From the NCBI GenBank assembly GCA_021442155.1, contig CM038223.1, positions 36,988,983 to 37,052,982 on the forward strand: DNA of 64,000 bases. The letters run 5' to 3'. The DNA is from Cymbidium sinense (Eukaryota; Streptophyta; Magnoliopsida; Asparagales; Orchidaceae). Positions 47,690 through 57,770 of this stretch are shown here, piece by piece. Under the pieces are notes generated by a model, which was not told the origin of the DNA, ran no database searches, and worked only from the letters and a program-made list of their open reading frames with translations. A program made the position numbers and the translations under genes. Numbering within the stretch: position 1 is the stretch's first letter; the number at the start of each line of letters is the position of its first letter.

Positions 47690-48862
47690 AAGGATAAATT
47701 TTTTTTAGATCTCTGGTGTTCCATATCCTTGGTATATTTTTGCTAGAATGAGATTGTAATCGGTATGCGTTGGGATCGACTTGCTCTTTGATTATTAAAG
47801 ACTGTTCTAATTGTCGTCGAGTTTGCCCTGAACATTCTGTCGAGCAACGACATCTACCTTTTTTAGCATTAGATTGCCACTTTTGAAATACTTCTCTTTC
47901 ACATAATAGTTGTAATACTTGGCCATCCGTCTGTTTTCTCTTGTTTTAGTGATGCCTTAATTTTGAGTTCATCAAGCATATCGAGTGTCTTTCATAACCT
48001 TCAAGTTTGCTTATATGTACTCTCCATCTCCATCTCATTTTTTTCATTGTTAGGATTCTTTGATTTTGGACTTCATACTCAATCGATAGGATTACTTTTG
48101 TGCTATGCGATAATGTAGAAGGCTAATGTCTAGTGGCATTAGTGGGAGTCGTCTTGAGCACCTGGAGTATTGCGGGCAGGTGTCTACCCACTTAGACTTT
48201 ACGCTTTCAAACTTTTTCTTGAGCAAGTTGATTATCTTCTTATTAATGGCTTTTATTTATTCATTGCTTTGCGAGTGACGCACTGATGTGAATTTTAATT
48301 TGATTTCTTGAGACTCTAATTCTCTTAGGCCTCTTTTGATGAATTGAGGTTCATTTTCAGTGATGATTGCTAGTGGCAACCTATACCTGCAAGAATACCA
48401 GTCCAAATAAAATTTCTTATTACCTGAGAGGCATTTTTAGTGAGTTTCTTAGCTTCGATCCACTTGCTAAAATAGTTGATTATGATTAGGATGAACTTGC
48501 TTTGTCTGGTGGAGACTGACAATGGATCTATCAGATTCATTCCCCAAACAACGAATGACCAATGAGTAGTGATGTGTTGTAAAGGTTGTGATGGTTGCTG
48601 CTGGAGTGCTCCAAATTACTGGCATTGTATGCATGTTTTCGTGAACTCTTCAATATCCTTATCTCAAAATCTTGTTGGCGAGTGCCCTTCCTCCTGAGTG
48701 ACTATCACACTCGCCAGAATGAGTTTCTTCAAGGACTTTTCTTTGTTTAGCCTCTTTCACACATCTAAGGTTGAGCAATGTCACTGACTTTCGAAATAGT
48801 TCGCCTCCTATCAATATGTATTGGGCTGCTTTGATCTTGAACCTCCTTAAGTCCTTCGTCAT
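47690..48862 (-). pseudogene. Tat-B integrase, broken
   Basis: The zinc-binding domain (48862-48659) reads 'MTKDLRRFKIKAAQYILIGGELFRKS', then 'CVKEAKQRKVLEETHSGECDSHSGGRALANKILR'. These are the usual H-x-G-x-C-x-x-H surroundings of Gypsy integrase, with 'THSGECDSHSG' in place of 'xHEGxCGxHxG'. Further in, 'ITENEPQFIKRGLRELESQEIKLKFTSVRHSQSN' (about 48365-48265) stands for 'ITDNGxQF ... HPQxNG', the second catalytic Asp being replaced or shifted (ITEN). The C-terminal region fades near 47690. Stops and frameshifts occur throughout, so it cannot be active. Confidence 0.8.
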
Positions 48863-48939
48863 TCCTTGAATTTCACTAGTATGTAAGTAATTTTTAATAG
48901 GCTTGACCTAGCTTGACGAGCATTCATAATCAATCTGCA

Positions 48940-49769
48940 TTAGCTCTTCTTCTTTGGTACTCGGCTGGGCGAGTTAGATGATCGCGTGCTCTGCTCCCCA
49001 GGTCCGTTAGCTCTAGATAATAGGTCAGTGAGTTGGTTCTCTTCTTTGGGAATTTGCTCGATCTTAAAATATTCTAGCTGCCCAATCTCTGCTTTTATTT
49101 TAAGCAAATATTTTATCAGAGACTCGTCATAAACTTCATATTCTCCATTCACTTGTTTTACCACGAGTTGCGAGTTTGAGTAGCTGCCACATGTGCGCCA
49201 CCAAGTCCTTTAGCAAATCTCAACCTATCAAGTAAGCTTCGTATTCAGCTTGATTGTTTGTCACCTTAAAGTCGAATTTAACTGATTATGTTATGGTAAT
49301 CCTTGCTGGGCTGTTCAATACTATTCTTGCTCCCATAGTTGATTCGCCGGAGGAGCCATCGATGTATAGTTGCCACAAGTGCTCTAGGTTGATGAGAATA
49401 TCTTATGAACTGTTGAAGTGAACGAGGAAATTTGTGAGTGCTTGAGCTTTGATCGCGGTTCAGGGCGAGTAGGATATATCGAATTTGCTCAGTTCTATGA
49501 ACCACTTTAGCAATCTTCTTGAATGATCAGGCTTAGCGAGCACAGACTTAAGTGGAATTATCAGTGACGACTTGTATGCAGTGTGCTTGAAAATTAAGCC
49601 GTAATCGCCAGACCGAGATAGTTAATGCGAGTGTAAGTTTCTCCATGAGCGAATAGTTCAGCTCAGTACCTTGTAGAGATTTATTGACGTAGATGGGCCA
49701 TTGCTTCTCACGATCTTCTTTGATTAAGATCAAGCCGATCAAGTCTTCTCCCACTCCTAAGTATAACAA
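48940..49769 (-). pseudogene. Tat-B RNase H domains, broken
   Basis: 49769-49548 reads 'MLYLGVGEDLIGLILIKED' and 'YVNKSLQGTELNYSLMEKLTLALTISVWRLRLNFQAHCIQVVTD', the RNase H-like tail of Gypsy RT. 49505-49278 and 49164-48940 read on through the second RNase H-like domain to 'EYEVYDESLIKYLLKIK' and 'IEQIPKEENQLTDLLSRA'. The last is the 'PRxxNxxADxLSxLA' end motif. Possession of two RNase H-like regions is usual in the Tat group. Frames change at about 49530 and 49200. Confidence 0.8.
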
Positions 49770-49912
49770 CAGGAATTCCCCCTCATTTGGGTTCTACAAC
49801 AAAGGAGGAGATACAGTAGAGTCTTCAAATCATTAATAATTTTTTCACGTTCAGGGGTCCACTCGAACTTCTCCGCTCCACTGAAAACTTTGAAAAACGA
49901 CGAGTATCGTTC

Positions 49913-50720
49913 TCAAACTTTTGAGGTGAACCTGTTTAGTCCTGCTACTTGCTTAGCAAGTCGTTGCACCTCTTTCACATTCTTAGGAGAGGGCATATCG
50001 AGTATTGCCTTTATCTTATCCGGATTTTCTTTTATTTCTTCAAGGGTAATGAGAAATCCCAAAAACTTTCCTGCACGTACATCAAAGACGCATTTCAAAA
50101 GGTTAAGGAACATGTACTTTTTGAGTGTGGTGAATGTCTTTTTGAGGTTTTAGATATGCTACATTGGCGACTTGCTTTTGACTAACTGGTCGTCAACATA
50201 GACTTGTACATTTCTCTCCTACTCTTTGAACACTCGATCCACAAGTGTCTTGTAGTGCCCCAATGTTCTTGAGCTTGTAGGGCATGACCTTGTAACAGTA
50301 TAGTTCTTCAACAGTAATTAAAGTCATTTTCTCAAAGTCCGTAGGTTGCATTTGAATTTGATTATATTTTGAAAAAGGCGTCTAGAAACTCATCATTGAG
50401 AATCTAGCCACTGAGTCCACAAGTTTTGTTTATTCGTGGAAGAGGATGCCCGTCCTTTGGACACGCTGAGTTTAAGTTTGTGAGGTTGACACACATCCTC
50501 TATTTGTCGCCCAACTTTTGCACCATCACTATGTTGGACACTCATTTGGGGTATTGAACTTCTTTAATAAAACTACCTTCGAGTAGTTTAGTGACCTCTT
50601 CCTTGATAGGCTCGGTGAGTATAGCTACCGTTTTCTTTATTTTTTGTTTGCGCGTCTGCACGAACATTCAAATGATGATAAACGATGTTGATATCAATGC
50701 CTGGCATCTCTGCTACTATC
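49913..50720 (-). pseudogene. Tat-B reverse transcriptase, broken
   Basis: Minus-strand pieces in order: 'LEGSFIKEVQYPK' (about 50580), 'RMCVNLTNLNSACPKDGHPLPRI' (about 50490-50420), 'VYVDDQLVKS' (about 50205-50175), where the catalytic YVDD box is intact. Then 'KCVFDVRAGKFLGFLITLEEIKENPDKIKAILDMPSPKNVKEVQRLA' (50113-49913). The order and wording match Tat-type RT. At least four stops or frameshifts interrupt it. Confidence 0.82.
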
Positions 50721-50873
50721 CAAGCGAACAAATTTATGTTGTTCATCATAGTTCAAATGAGAGCTTCTTTATGCTTGGGATAGAAAGCTGAACTACACTT
50801 AACCATTACCTTGTGCGATCGGGATTTCTTCTATCTCCTCAAGAACATTGATTCCTATTCACGCTATAACTAG

Positions 50874-51310
50874 CTATAGTAGTTCTTCTTCCCTACTCGA
50901 CTTGTCAACATTTTTCAAGTAGCATGCGCGAAATTGGTTGAGGTTCCCTCTGATTATATTCTCTTCTCCTCCAATTAGGAATTTGACGGCTACATGATAC
51001 ATTGACACTACTGCTCTGAATGTGATGAATAGAGGTCGATCAAGGATAGTATTGTAGGTAACGAGAGCATTCACTATGATGAACTTGACCATGGCTGTGA
51101 ACTACTGTCTTTTCATTTAGTTTCTCTACGCTCTCCTGAGAAATTATATAGTGGTCCTCCAGTGGGCGTGAGTTTGGAATTTGCTAGGCCCAGTCTATCA
51201 AAGATTGATTTAAAAATGATATTGATCGAGCTCCTTATATCAATCAAAATGCTCCTTACCTAATAATTGGCGATCATGGTTATCACCACAACTGCGTCGT
51301 TGTAGGGATT
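50874..51310 (-). pseudogene. Tat-B protease, broken
   Basis: 'DPTIGNPYNDAVVVITMIANY' (about 51320-51260) is followed by 'RSILIDIRSSINIIF', where the expected active-site 'DNGSSADILF' reads 'DIRSSINIIF'. The Asp remains but the Gly is lost. 'LANSKLTPTGGPLYNFSGE' comes next, and, after a frameshift, 51092-50874 'MVKFIIVNALVTYNTILDRPLFITFRAVVSMYHVAVKF' gives the usual end ('YNxILGRPxLNxLxAVVSTYHLxxKF'). Confidence 0.78.
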
Positions 51311-51365
51311 CCCAATAGTGGGTCTATCCCTTTTAAAAAAAATTCATTAGCATGATGATAGAAGA

Positions 51366-51370
51366 GGGTG
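51366..51370. repeat. Target-site duplication (gggtg), left
   Basis: Exact match to 51907-51911, directly against the TG end of the solo LTR. Confidence 0.85.
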
Positions 51371-51906
51371 TGTTGAATTCAAATCTATCTGCAGATAGAG
51401 GAAGAATCTTCTGAGATATTTGAAAAATAGGGTTAGCAGGAATACAGGAAAGTGAAAAAAGTGGAGAAAATATAATCTTTATTGCTCAGAATATTCAAAA
51501 ATCGAGTACAGAATATAGGGGTCTGGACTAAGAGCCAAAAGGTCTCCCTGTAAGAAAGAAATATCCCTTTTATAATATCAAGAGATAGTCATACATAGAA
51601 AGATCATATAAAATAAATTTAACAAAAGATTTCTGCCTAAGCTGATGGCAGTGAGCGAGTAAAAATGAGACGGAGGAGTGTAATCGTATTGTTCCTCAGC
51701 CTAGTCACTAGATGTTGAAGAGTAGAATTAGGTCTTGCTTTTGAATTATCGTACTCTAAGTTCTCAGCTCGCTGGGTCGGATCTATCTTCCTTTATTGGG
51801 TGCTCCTTTCGAGTGTTCTTATTTCGGGTTGTTGAGTACCCTTTATGCGAGTATCCTTGTCTTGACTTATAGGCTCGTTTAGGCCTACCGTTGCATTGAG
51901 TATACA
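51371..51906 (-). mobile_element. Solo LTR of the Tat-B family
   Basis: 536 bp from 'tgttgaattc' to 'gagtataca', aligning end to end with the Tat-B LTRs at 42410 and 53369. It sits between the gag and protease parts of Tat-B with a perfect 5-bp duplication (gggtg). It therefore arose by a later insertion of a related element followed by LTR-LTR recombination. Unlike the Tat-B 3' LTR it keeps the 78-bp segment ('tcttgcttttgaattatcg'). Confidence 0.88.
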
Positions 51907-51911
51907 GGGTG
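51907..51911. repeat. Target-site duplication (gggtg), right
   Basis: Exact copy of 51366-51370. Confidence 0.85.
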
Positions 51912-51978
51912 CTCACATAATGGCTGTTAAGTTCACTTTTTCAAATTGTAGCCTTTTCATACTTGTCTTCTTAGAGGA

Positions 51979-53330
51979 CTAGCCATCGCCCCGAAAGATA
52001 GCGAGTATGACTCCATCGATGTAAATAGTGTGCGTGGATACAAGCTCATTTTCAGCTTTGATGACCGTTTTGTCTTTCCTCCTGATGAACTCCTTTAGCT
52101 TTCTTACTTTTATTAACTTGTTCACTAGACTCTTCAAGTGGTGATATTCTTTAGTGTTGTGGCTGTGATTGCGGTGATAAGAACAATACTTTGATTGATT
52201 ACACACTCCATCAGTCTTCATGGGTGGCGGTCGCTTGAAATAATTTTTATTTTGGATCACTTTTACAAACTCTACGGGCAATCTCAGAGGAGTCGTTAGA
52301 GCGGGTTGCACATAGTTGGCTCCTGGATAGCGAGTAGCTGGGTTTCTGAAACCTCGCCTTGATACTTTTGGTTGCCTTCTTTTATCTGTTCTTCGCCTTT
52401 GATAACCTTCCTTGGATAGTCGCTCTGAAGACCTCTTTAGTGAGTCTTTTGTCCTAAGCAGCGATTCTGGTTGGATCACTTCATTATATTTTTCACAATT
52501 GAGATGATTGTTCGACAACTCCAATAGTTCGACGAGTGTCTCAGGCTGTTGGAGCTTTAAGGCATACTTGATGGACCCCTCCTTTAAACCCTGAGCGAGT
52601 GTTGCTTGAGCTACTATGGGCTCTAGATCTTTGACTTCTAGCATCTCTCATTTGAAACGAGTGATGAACTTCCTCAGGGACTAGACTCCTGCCTCATCTA
52701 TAGGAGAGCTGACAACTTTTCAGTGGTTTTTGAGCGCTTGAAAATTGCGTGGCGAACATCTTCTTGAAGTCGACGAATGATGTAATGACTCTTAAAGGAA
52801 GGCGCGAGTCACCTGAGAGCCAACATTTTGGAAGTGGTGAAGAAGAGCCGGCACTTCATTGCATCGTCTAAGTCCAATAGTGATGTGGTCAACTCGAAGT
52901 AGGCTATGTCCGATCTTTGTAAGATTCAAGATGTAGGATCTTGAATCTATGAGGAGGAAAGCTTCTGCAATTTATATGGAGAAAACATTAATAGGCTGTA
53001 GCTGTTGCTTTGACACACACCATTCTTCACCAGTGTCATAGGAGTCATCTTTAGAATAAGAGAATTTTGATAGCTATGCACTGGGGACTCTAAATGGGTG
53101 TCCTCTTTCTTGTTGAGCTCGATGAGTAGGTGATCTTGTGGATCCTTCATTCTCTTTTGGTTTTGTGCTCTGCATGGTGCAGTTTTCCGACGGTCGCTTG
53201 TATTAGGCGAATGATCCTGTCTTTCATATCACACAAATTCTGTTGAGTTGCAAATTGTTGGATGTTCTGTTCAGTGTTTGCTGAGCGATCTCACATTGAG
53301 GGTCCTGTTTTTCTTTGTATTTGGCTTCTG
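51979..53330 (-). pseudogene. Tat-B gag, broken
   Basis: From the N-terminus: 'MKDPQDHLLIELNKKED' (53150), 'SDIAYFELTTSLLDLDDAMKCRLFFTTSKMLA' (about 52915-52820, capsid domain) and 'FKRSKTTEKLSALL'. The longest open part, 52644-51979 (221 residues), has 'MLEVKDLEPIVAQATLAQGLKEGSIKYALKLQQPETLVELLELSNNHL'. An Arg/Lys-rich stretch follows, then 'KYCSYHRNHSHNTKEYHHLKSLVNKLI'. This is the Tat zinc-binding block, with its last Cys replaced by Tyr. The frame ends 'DGVILAIFRGDG'. Gag proteins coat the RNA in the virus-like particle. The N-terminal half has several stops. Confidence 0.82.
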
Positions 53331-53493
53331 GTTCTCATCCTCATCCACGCTCAGCACACTTAAAAGGTTGTTGAATCCAAATCTAACTGTGGATGGAGGA
53401 AGAACTTTCTAAAATACTTGAGAAACAGGGTTAGAGAAAAAGATTGCTAGCAGGAAGATATGAAAGTGAGAAAAGTGCAGGAGAAATAATAAT

Positions 53494-53499
53494 TTTATT
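53494..53499 (-). terminator. Poly-A signal in the Tat-B 5' LTR
   Basis: AATAAA on the minus strand, about 125 bp before the LTR's inner end. It is retained in the other LTR copies at the same place ('ctttattgctca' in plus reading), which supports the LTR orientation. Confidence 0.55.
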
Positions 53500-53580
53500 G
53501 CTTAGAATGCTCAGAATACAAGTATTGAATATAGGGTCTAGAGTAAGAGCCAAAAAGGTCTCCCCGTAAGAAAGAAATTT

Positions 53581-53596
53581 TTCTATTATAATATCA
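53581..53596 (-). promoter_or_regulatory. TATA region of the Tat-B LTR
   Basis: On the minus strand 'tgatattataatagaa'. The 42.6-kb and 51.6-kb copies keep a better TATA ('attataaaa' then 'ggg'). Confidence 0.5.
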
Positions 53597-53962
53597 AGGG
53601 GTGACCATATATGGAAGATACATATAAGGTAGGTTTAGTAAGTGAATTTCCACCTAGGTCGGTGGCGGTGAGCAAGTATGGTTCTATCGGCTAAAGAGGG
53701 TGAATAGCCTATTGTTGAATTAGTGTGCGAGTAAGGATGAGGTTGAGGAGAGTAGTAACATCATTCCTCAGCATAGTCGCCAGATGCTGGCGAGTAAAAT
53801 TATGTCTTGCCTTTGAGTTATTATTCTTCAAGTTTTCAACTCGTTGGGTTAGATCTATCTTCCCATGTAAGATGCTCCTTCGGTGAGTGTTTTTATTCCG
53901 GGTTGTCGAGTACCTTTTAACATATAGGCTTGTTTGAGCCTACCAGCTACATTGGGTATGCA

Positions 53963-53967
53963 TTAAT
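53963..53967. repeat. Target-site duplication of Tat-B, right (ttaat)
   Basis: Follows the outer end of the 5' LTR; four of five bases match 42405-42409. Confidence 0.5.
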
Positions 53968-54473
53968 CATGTGGTTGTTATGCATTCACCTTCATATTTT
54001 GCACTAGTATTAAAATGATGACTCATCAAAGACTATTATATTGACTAAGAGTTAACAAATCACACTTATTTTCTTGACCATTTAACCTGATAAACTAGGT
54101 GGATGTTATGTATTTTGAGTTCCTTTGTGTGAGTGCCATGATGATTTTTCTAAGGTTATTTAATCAAAAAAGAGTCTACAAGATGCATTCATATTGTTGG
54201 TTATTTATCTTGACTAATCAGGGGACATCAAGGTGTTGTTATTATTCAAAGTAACTGTAATCCCTTTGCTCATTCATTTTGAAAGGGTTGCCTTAAGGTG
54301 TCGACGATGATGGAATTGCTGATGGGAATCATCACCACTAGACCAATCTTTAATTGCCATTATTTGTATGGGGTCTTTGTTGATGGTGCAAACTACTAAT
54401 AAATCATTTATAAACACAATTATCAATATCACTGTCATCATTGGTGAACTTTACTATTAATAAACAAGGTTTT
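53968..54473. other. Unassigned spacer
   Basis: About 500 bp between Tat-B and the hAT-like element. No gene or repeat recognised. Confidence 0.5.
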
Positions 54474-54852
54474 AAAAGCTGAAATTGAGAGTCGAGACAT
54501 TTTTCCTTCAACTAGGTGAGATTTAAGTCTCAAAAAAAAAACTTATAAAATTAAAAATAATTCATAAATGATATAAACTGTCGATATGATTACTTAGTTT
54601 AACTTCACAAACACATAAACTACATATCTTAATATTAAATGTTAGCATAAAATGAAAGTTTGAAATGAGGTAAGCACATTTAAATTTTAAATACACCATG
54701 TTAATTATGATTCACAACAGCATCATCCTCACTTTTATCATATTCAAAAGAGTAATCCTATATAAGAATTTTATCGTTCTCTAATTTAATCATATCTAAA
54801 ATTTTAGAAGCTTTTTTAATCAGTACATTTTTCTTTTTACTCCTATATCAGT

Positions 54853-54867
54853 TAATAGTGGATTCAT
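54853..54867. repeat. RTE target-site duplication, left
   Basis: 'taatagtggattcat' here against 'ttattgtggattctt' at 57421-57435: most bases agree, with a shared 'gtggatt' core. Confidence 0.65.
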
Positions 54868-57420
54868 ACAACAACAACAAGCTTTTATACTACTATCGGG
54901 TCAACTACATGAATCCTTCTTCTCTATTGTGCCTTATTAAGTGTCAAATTCTCATTTTATTTTAATAAAATAGGGTCATTTTTATACTTTATAATCAAGT
55001 CTTTTCAGGTCTACTTCTACTTTTCGTAACATAGGTTGAATATAATACATCTACTATTCTAGCTAGGTCATTGGACGGTCGACATTTTTCGTAACCAAAC
55101 CATCTGAGGGGACTCTCTCTAATTTTACTTGTCACTGGAGCCACTCCAAACTTTTCACGTATATATTCATTTTGCATTTTATCTTTAAGTGTAAAACCAC
55201 TACACATGAGCATCCTCATCTTTGCAACGATTAATTTTTGCTTCTCTTTTATTAGCCAACATTCTATGTCATAAAGCATTGTAGATCTCATCATCATTTT
55301 ATAAAATTTACTCTTAAGTCTAAGCAGCACTTTTCTATCACATAATAGGCCCGACGAATTCCTCCACTTCAACCAACCAACTTGAATTCTTCTAATAACA
55401 TCCCCATATATTTCACCATCACTTTGAATAATAGACCCAAGATATCTAAAATGTTTACTCTTTTTAATTATTTGATCACCCAATGTCACAAACTTGCCAC
55501 TAGATCTTCTACAACTAAAATTACATTTCATGTTTTCTATTTTATATATACTCAAACGAAAGCCTTTAGACTCTAAGTTCGATTTCCATAATTTAAGTTT
55601 CTCTTGAACTCCCTCTCTAGTTTTTTTTTTTTTTGAACTCCCTCTCTAGTTTTGTCAACATGAATATCATTAACAAAAAGCATACACCAAGGTACATCCT
55701 CTTGTAAATGTCTAGTTTAAACATCCATAACTAAAGCAAAAAGATATTGGATTAAAGCTGATACTTGATGTAATCCAACTAAAATAGGAAAATTCTTGGT
55801 CAACTCTCCTTATGTTTAAACACAAGTAATAGGTTCAATATACATATCTTTAATAACTTGAATATAAGTAATATTAACACCTTTCTTTTCTAGAACTCTT
55901 CGAAACAATATATGCTTTTTTAAATTAATAAAATATCAGATGTAGTCTCCATCAAATCTCTCAACAAATGTGTACCATCCGAAGTACACCTACTCAGCAG
56001 AATACGAAACTGGTTTTGAGAAATTTTTGTATCACATTATAACCTATGTTCAATTATACTCTCCCCCATAATTTCATTATATGTCACATTAACTTAATTT
56101 CTCTATAATTTACACACTATTGTGTACATAATTTTTATTTTTAAACTTAAGAATCAATAAACTCTTTCTTCACTAATCTGACATCTTTTTAATCTTTAAA
56201 ATAATATTAAAAAAATTAATTAGTCAATAAATTCCTTGATCACCTAAGCATTTTCACACTTCTAGTGGAATATCTGCTTTTTTACAATTCATTTTGTTTA
56301 AAGTCTTTTTAACTTTGATTTTACTAATAGGACATAAAATAAATCTTTATTTTCATTGAAGGTATTAAGGTCATTAAAATCAATTATATTTTCATAATCT
56401 TCATTTGAAAGTTTATTAAAATATCTCATTCACCTATATTGAATATCTTTTTTTAAAAAAATATTTTTTGATTTTCACTTTTAATGCATTGCACTTGAAT
56501 TAAATTTTTATTTTTCTATCTCTTTATTTGGCTAACAAATACATACATTTTGCACTGCTTGCTCCCTTTAGTATCCAATCTATAATATAAATCACTATAT
56601 GATGAATTCTTTGTATCACATATTACTTTTTTGAAATCTTTTTTAGCCATTCTATAGCTTCCACAATTCTTTGAGCTTTTATATTTAAATCAATTTTTTA
56701 TAATAAAATTTATTATTATTATTTTTTTGACATATTTTGACTCCTTTATCAACTATTTTTACTAATAAGAGTTTTTTTATTCTTTATGTATAATTTTGCA
56801 ACTTGTTTAATCTCACTTATTATTTTTTTCTACATTACATTAATTTTCTCATAAACAGTTTAAATTCTAAGATCTTGTTGACTACTTTTAAAAATATTTT
56901 TAGTAGTGTTCTTTAAGTACCCTTGTCTATTCTTAATATAATATTTTGATTTATTTTTCATCTTCTAATAGTTCATCTTAAAATCCAAAATTAATGGTCA
57001 ATGTTGGGCACTTAAATTTTCACTCAGAATGATCTTACAATTTAAACTATATATTTTTTTATTAAAAATAATAATATTTGGTTCATTCTTATAAGTGATA
57101 ATATGCTCATTTTAAAAAAAATAAAGTATTAGCAATTACAAAATCATAAGCTAAAGTAAAATCTAATATGATTTTAACTTCTTCATAAGTCACTTCAAAT
57201 GAATACTTTTAAAATTTTCTATTACTTTAGCAATATGTTTGTTTAAATCTTTTACAATAAATAGTCTTTCTTCAATAGATATCCTTTGTATTAAACTTTT
57301 TAGGCCATTCTAATATTTTTCTTTTTTTACCGTACATCCAAAATACTTGAGAGACATTAACATTTATAACATTAATCTTAGCATCAACAACAATCTTTAA
57401 AGGTATAATTCTATCTTCAA
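54868..57420 (-). mobile_element. RTE-type LINE, 5'-truncated
   Basis: A non-LTR element of the plant RTE clade on the minus strand. Its 3' end at the left is (GTT)n preceded by 'aaaagctt', the usual RTE tail. The right end falls inside the endonuclease domain ('RIIPLKIVVDAKINVINVNVSQVF', about 57410-57340), so the 5' part is missing. It carries a target-site duplication and lies inside the hAT-like element, so it is the younger of the two. Confidence 0.85.
54995..57420 (-). pseudogene. RTE LINE polyprotein (partial endonuclease, reverse transcriptase), broken
   Basis: Endonuclease remnant at 57410-57230. RT: 'FPILVGLHQVSALIQYLFALVMDV' (about 55790-55725) and 'PWCMLFVNDIHVDKT' (about 55690-55645), the usual 'LFADDI' being changed to 'LFVNDI'. 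The longest open part, 55555-54995 (186 residues), has 'KHFRYLGSIIQSDGEI', 'VGWLKWRNSSGLLCDRKV', 'KFYKMMMRSTMLYDIECWLIK', 'KMRMLMCSGFTLKDKMQNEYIREKFGVAPV' and 'LRWFGYEKCRPSNDLARIVD'. This is the conserved end of plant RTE ORFs. The stretch 55950-57230 is degenerate. Confidence 0.82.
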
Positions 57421-57435
57421 TTATTGTGGATTCTT
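57421..57435. repeat. RTE target-site duplication, right
   Basis: See the left copy at 54853-54867. Confidence 0.65.
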
Positions 57436-57770
57436 TATGATTTAAAATAAAATAACAAATTAATAATATAATTAAGTAATCTATTTTATTTAAATTATAT
57501 TTTACCTTTTTTGAAGCATTGTATTAGCATATTGGTTGTAAGTATAATATAATATATATTAATAATATAATTCAATAGAATATAAATTTTTTACATAATT
57601 TTATTGAGGCATTACCTAAAAAATATTAAAGCATGAAGTCTAGAGGCATATGTTTTAGTTTAAAATGGCTTAAGTCTCACTATTGACAATTGGGCTTAGA
57701 TCTCAGAGTGTAGTTTGTGTGCCTCAATTCGAGGTGCGGCATGCACCGCAAGTGCTTTTTAATACAAGTT

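Larger units (their letters stand above)
42410..53962 (-). mobile_element. Tat-lineage Ty3/Gypsy retrotransposon with antisense accessory ORF (Tat-B)
   Basis: An 11.5-kb element on the minus strand. The 5' LTR is at 53369-53962 and the 3' LTR at 42410-42948. Between them, in minus-strand order, lie gag, protease, RT, RNase H, integrase, a tandem-repeat spacer and then an ORF on the opposite (plus) strand with a PF04195-like domain. That antisense ORF between pol and the 3' LTR is a known feature of some Tat elements. Orientation is supported by a TATA box and AATAAA in the LTR, by a purine-rich tract next to the 3' LTR, and by the pol order. Stops and frameshifts in every gene make it inactive. 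It contains two later insertions, a solo LTR of its own family (51371-51906) and a 41-bp RTE tail (45295-45335). I could not match a tRNA primer-binding site beside the 5' LTR. Confidence 0.87.
53369..53962 (-). repeat. 5' LTR of Tat-B (594 bp)
   Basis: It runs from 'tgttgaatcc' to 'ggtatgca' in plus reading and has TG...CA ends. On the minus strand it carries a TATA-like 'tgatattataata' (53584-53596), then the transcribed 'ggggagacc' region, and AATAAA (53494-53499) before its inner end. Confidence 0.87.
54482..57763. mobile_element. hAT-like non-autonomous element, copy A, split by an RTE LINE
   Basis: The two arms (54482-54852 and 57436-57763) align with copy B at 62244-63050. The left arm shares 'attcataaatgatataaac', 'tttaaattttaaat' and the 'gattcacaacagcatcatcctca' region (B: gattcacaacaacctcatcatct). 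The right arm shares 'ttgaggcat' and the palindromic 'cctcaattcgaggtgcg' (B: cctcaatttgaggtgcg). Flanking 'acaaggtt' (54474-54481) and 'acaagtt' (57764-57770) may be a decayed 8-bp target duplication. It has no coding capacity. Confidence 0.65.

Noticed and set aside
53341..53368. tRNA primer-binding site next to the Tat-B 5' LTR
   Set aside because: The minus-strand sequence beginning 'accttttaagtgtgctg' does not match a common primer tRNA end (no TGG start), so I do not annotate one.
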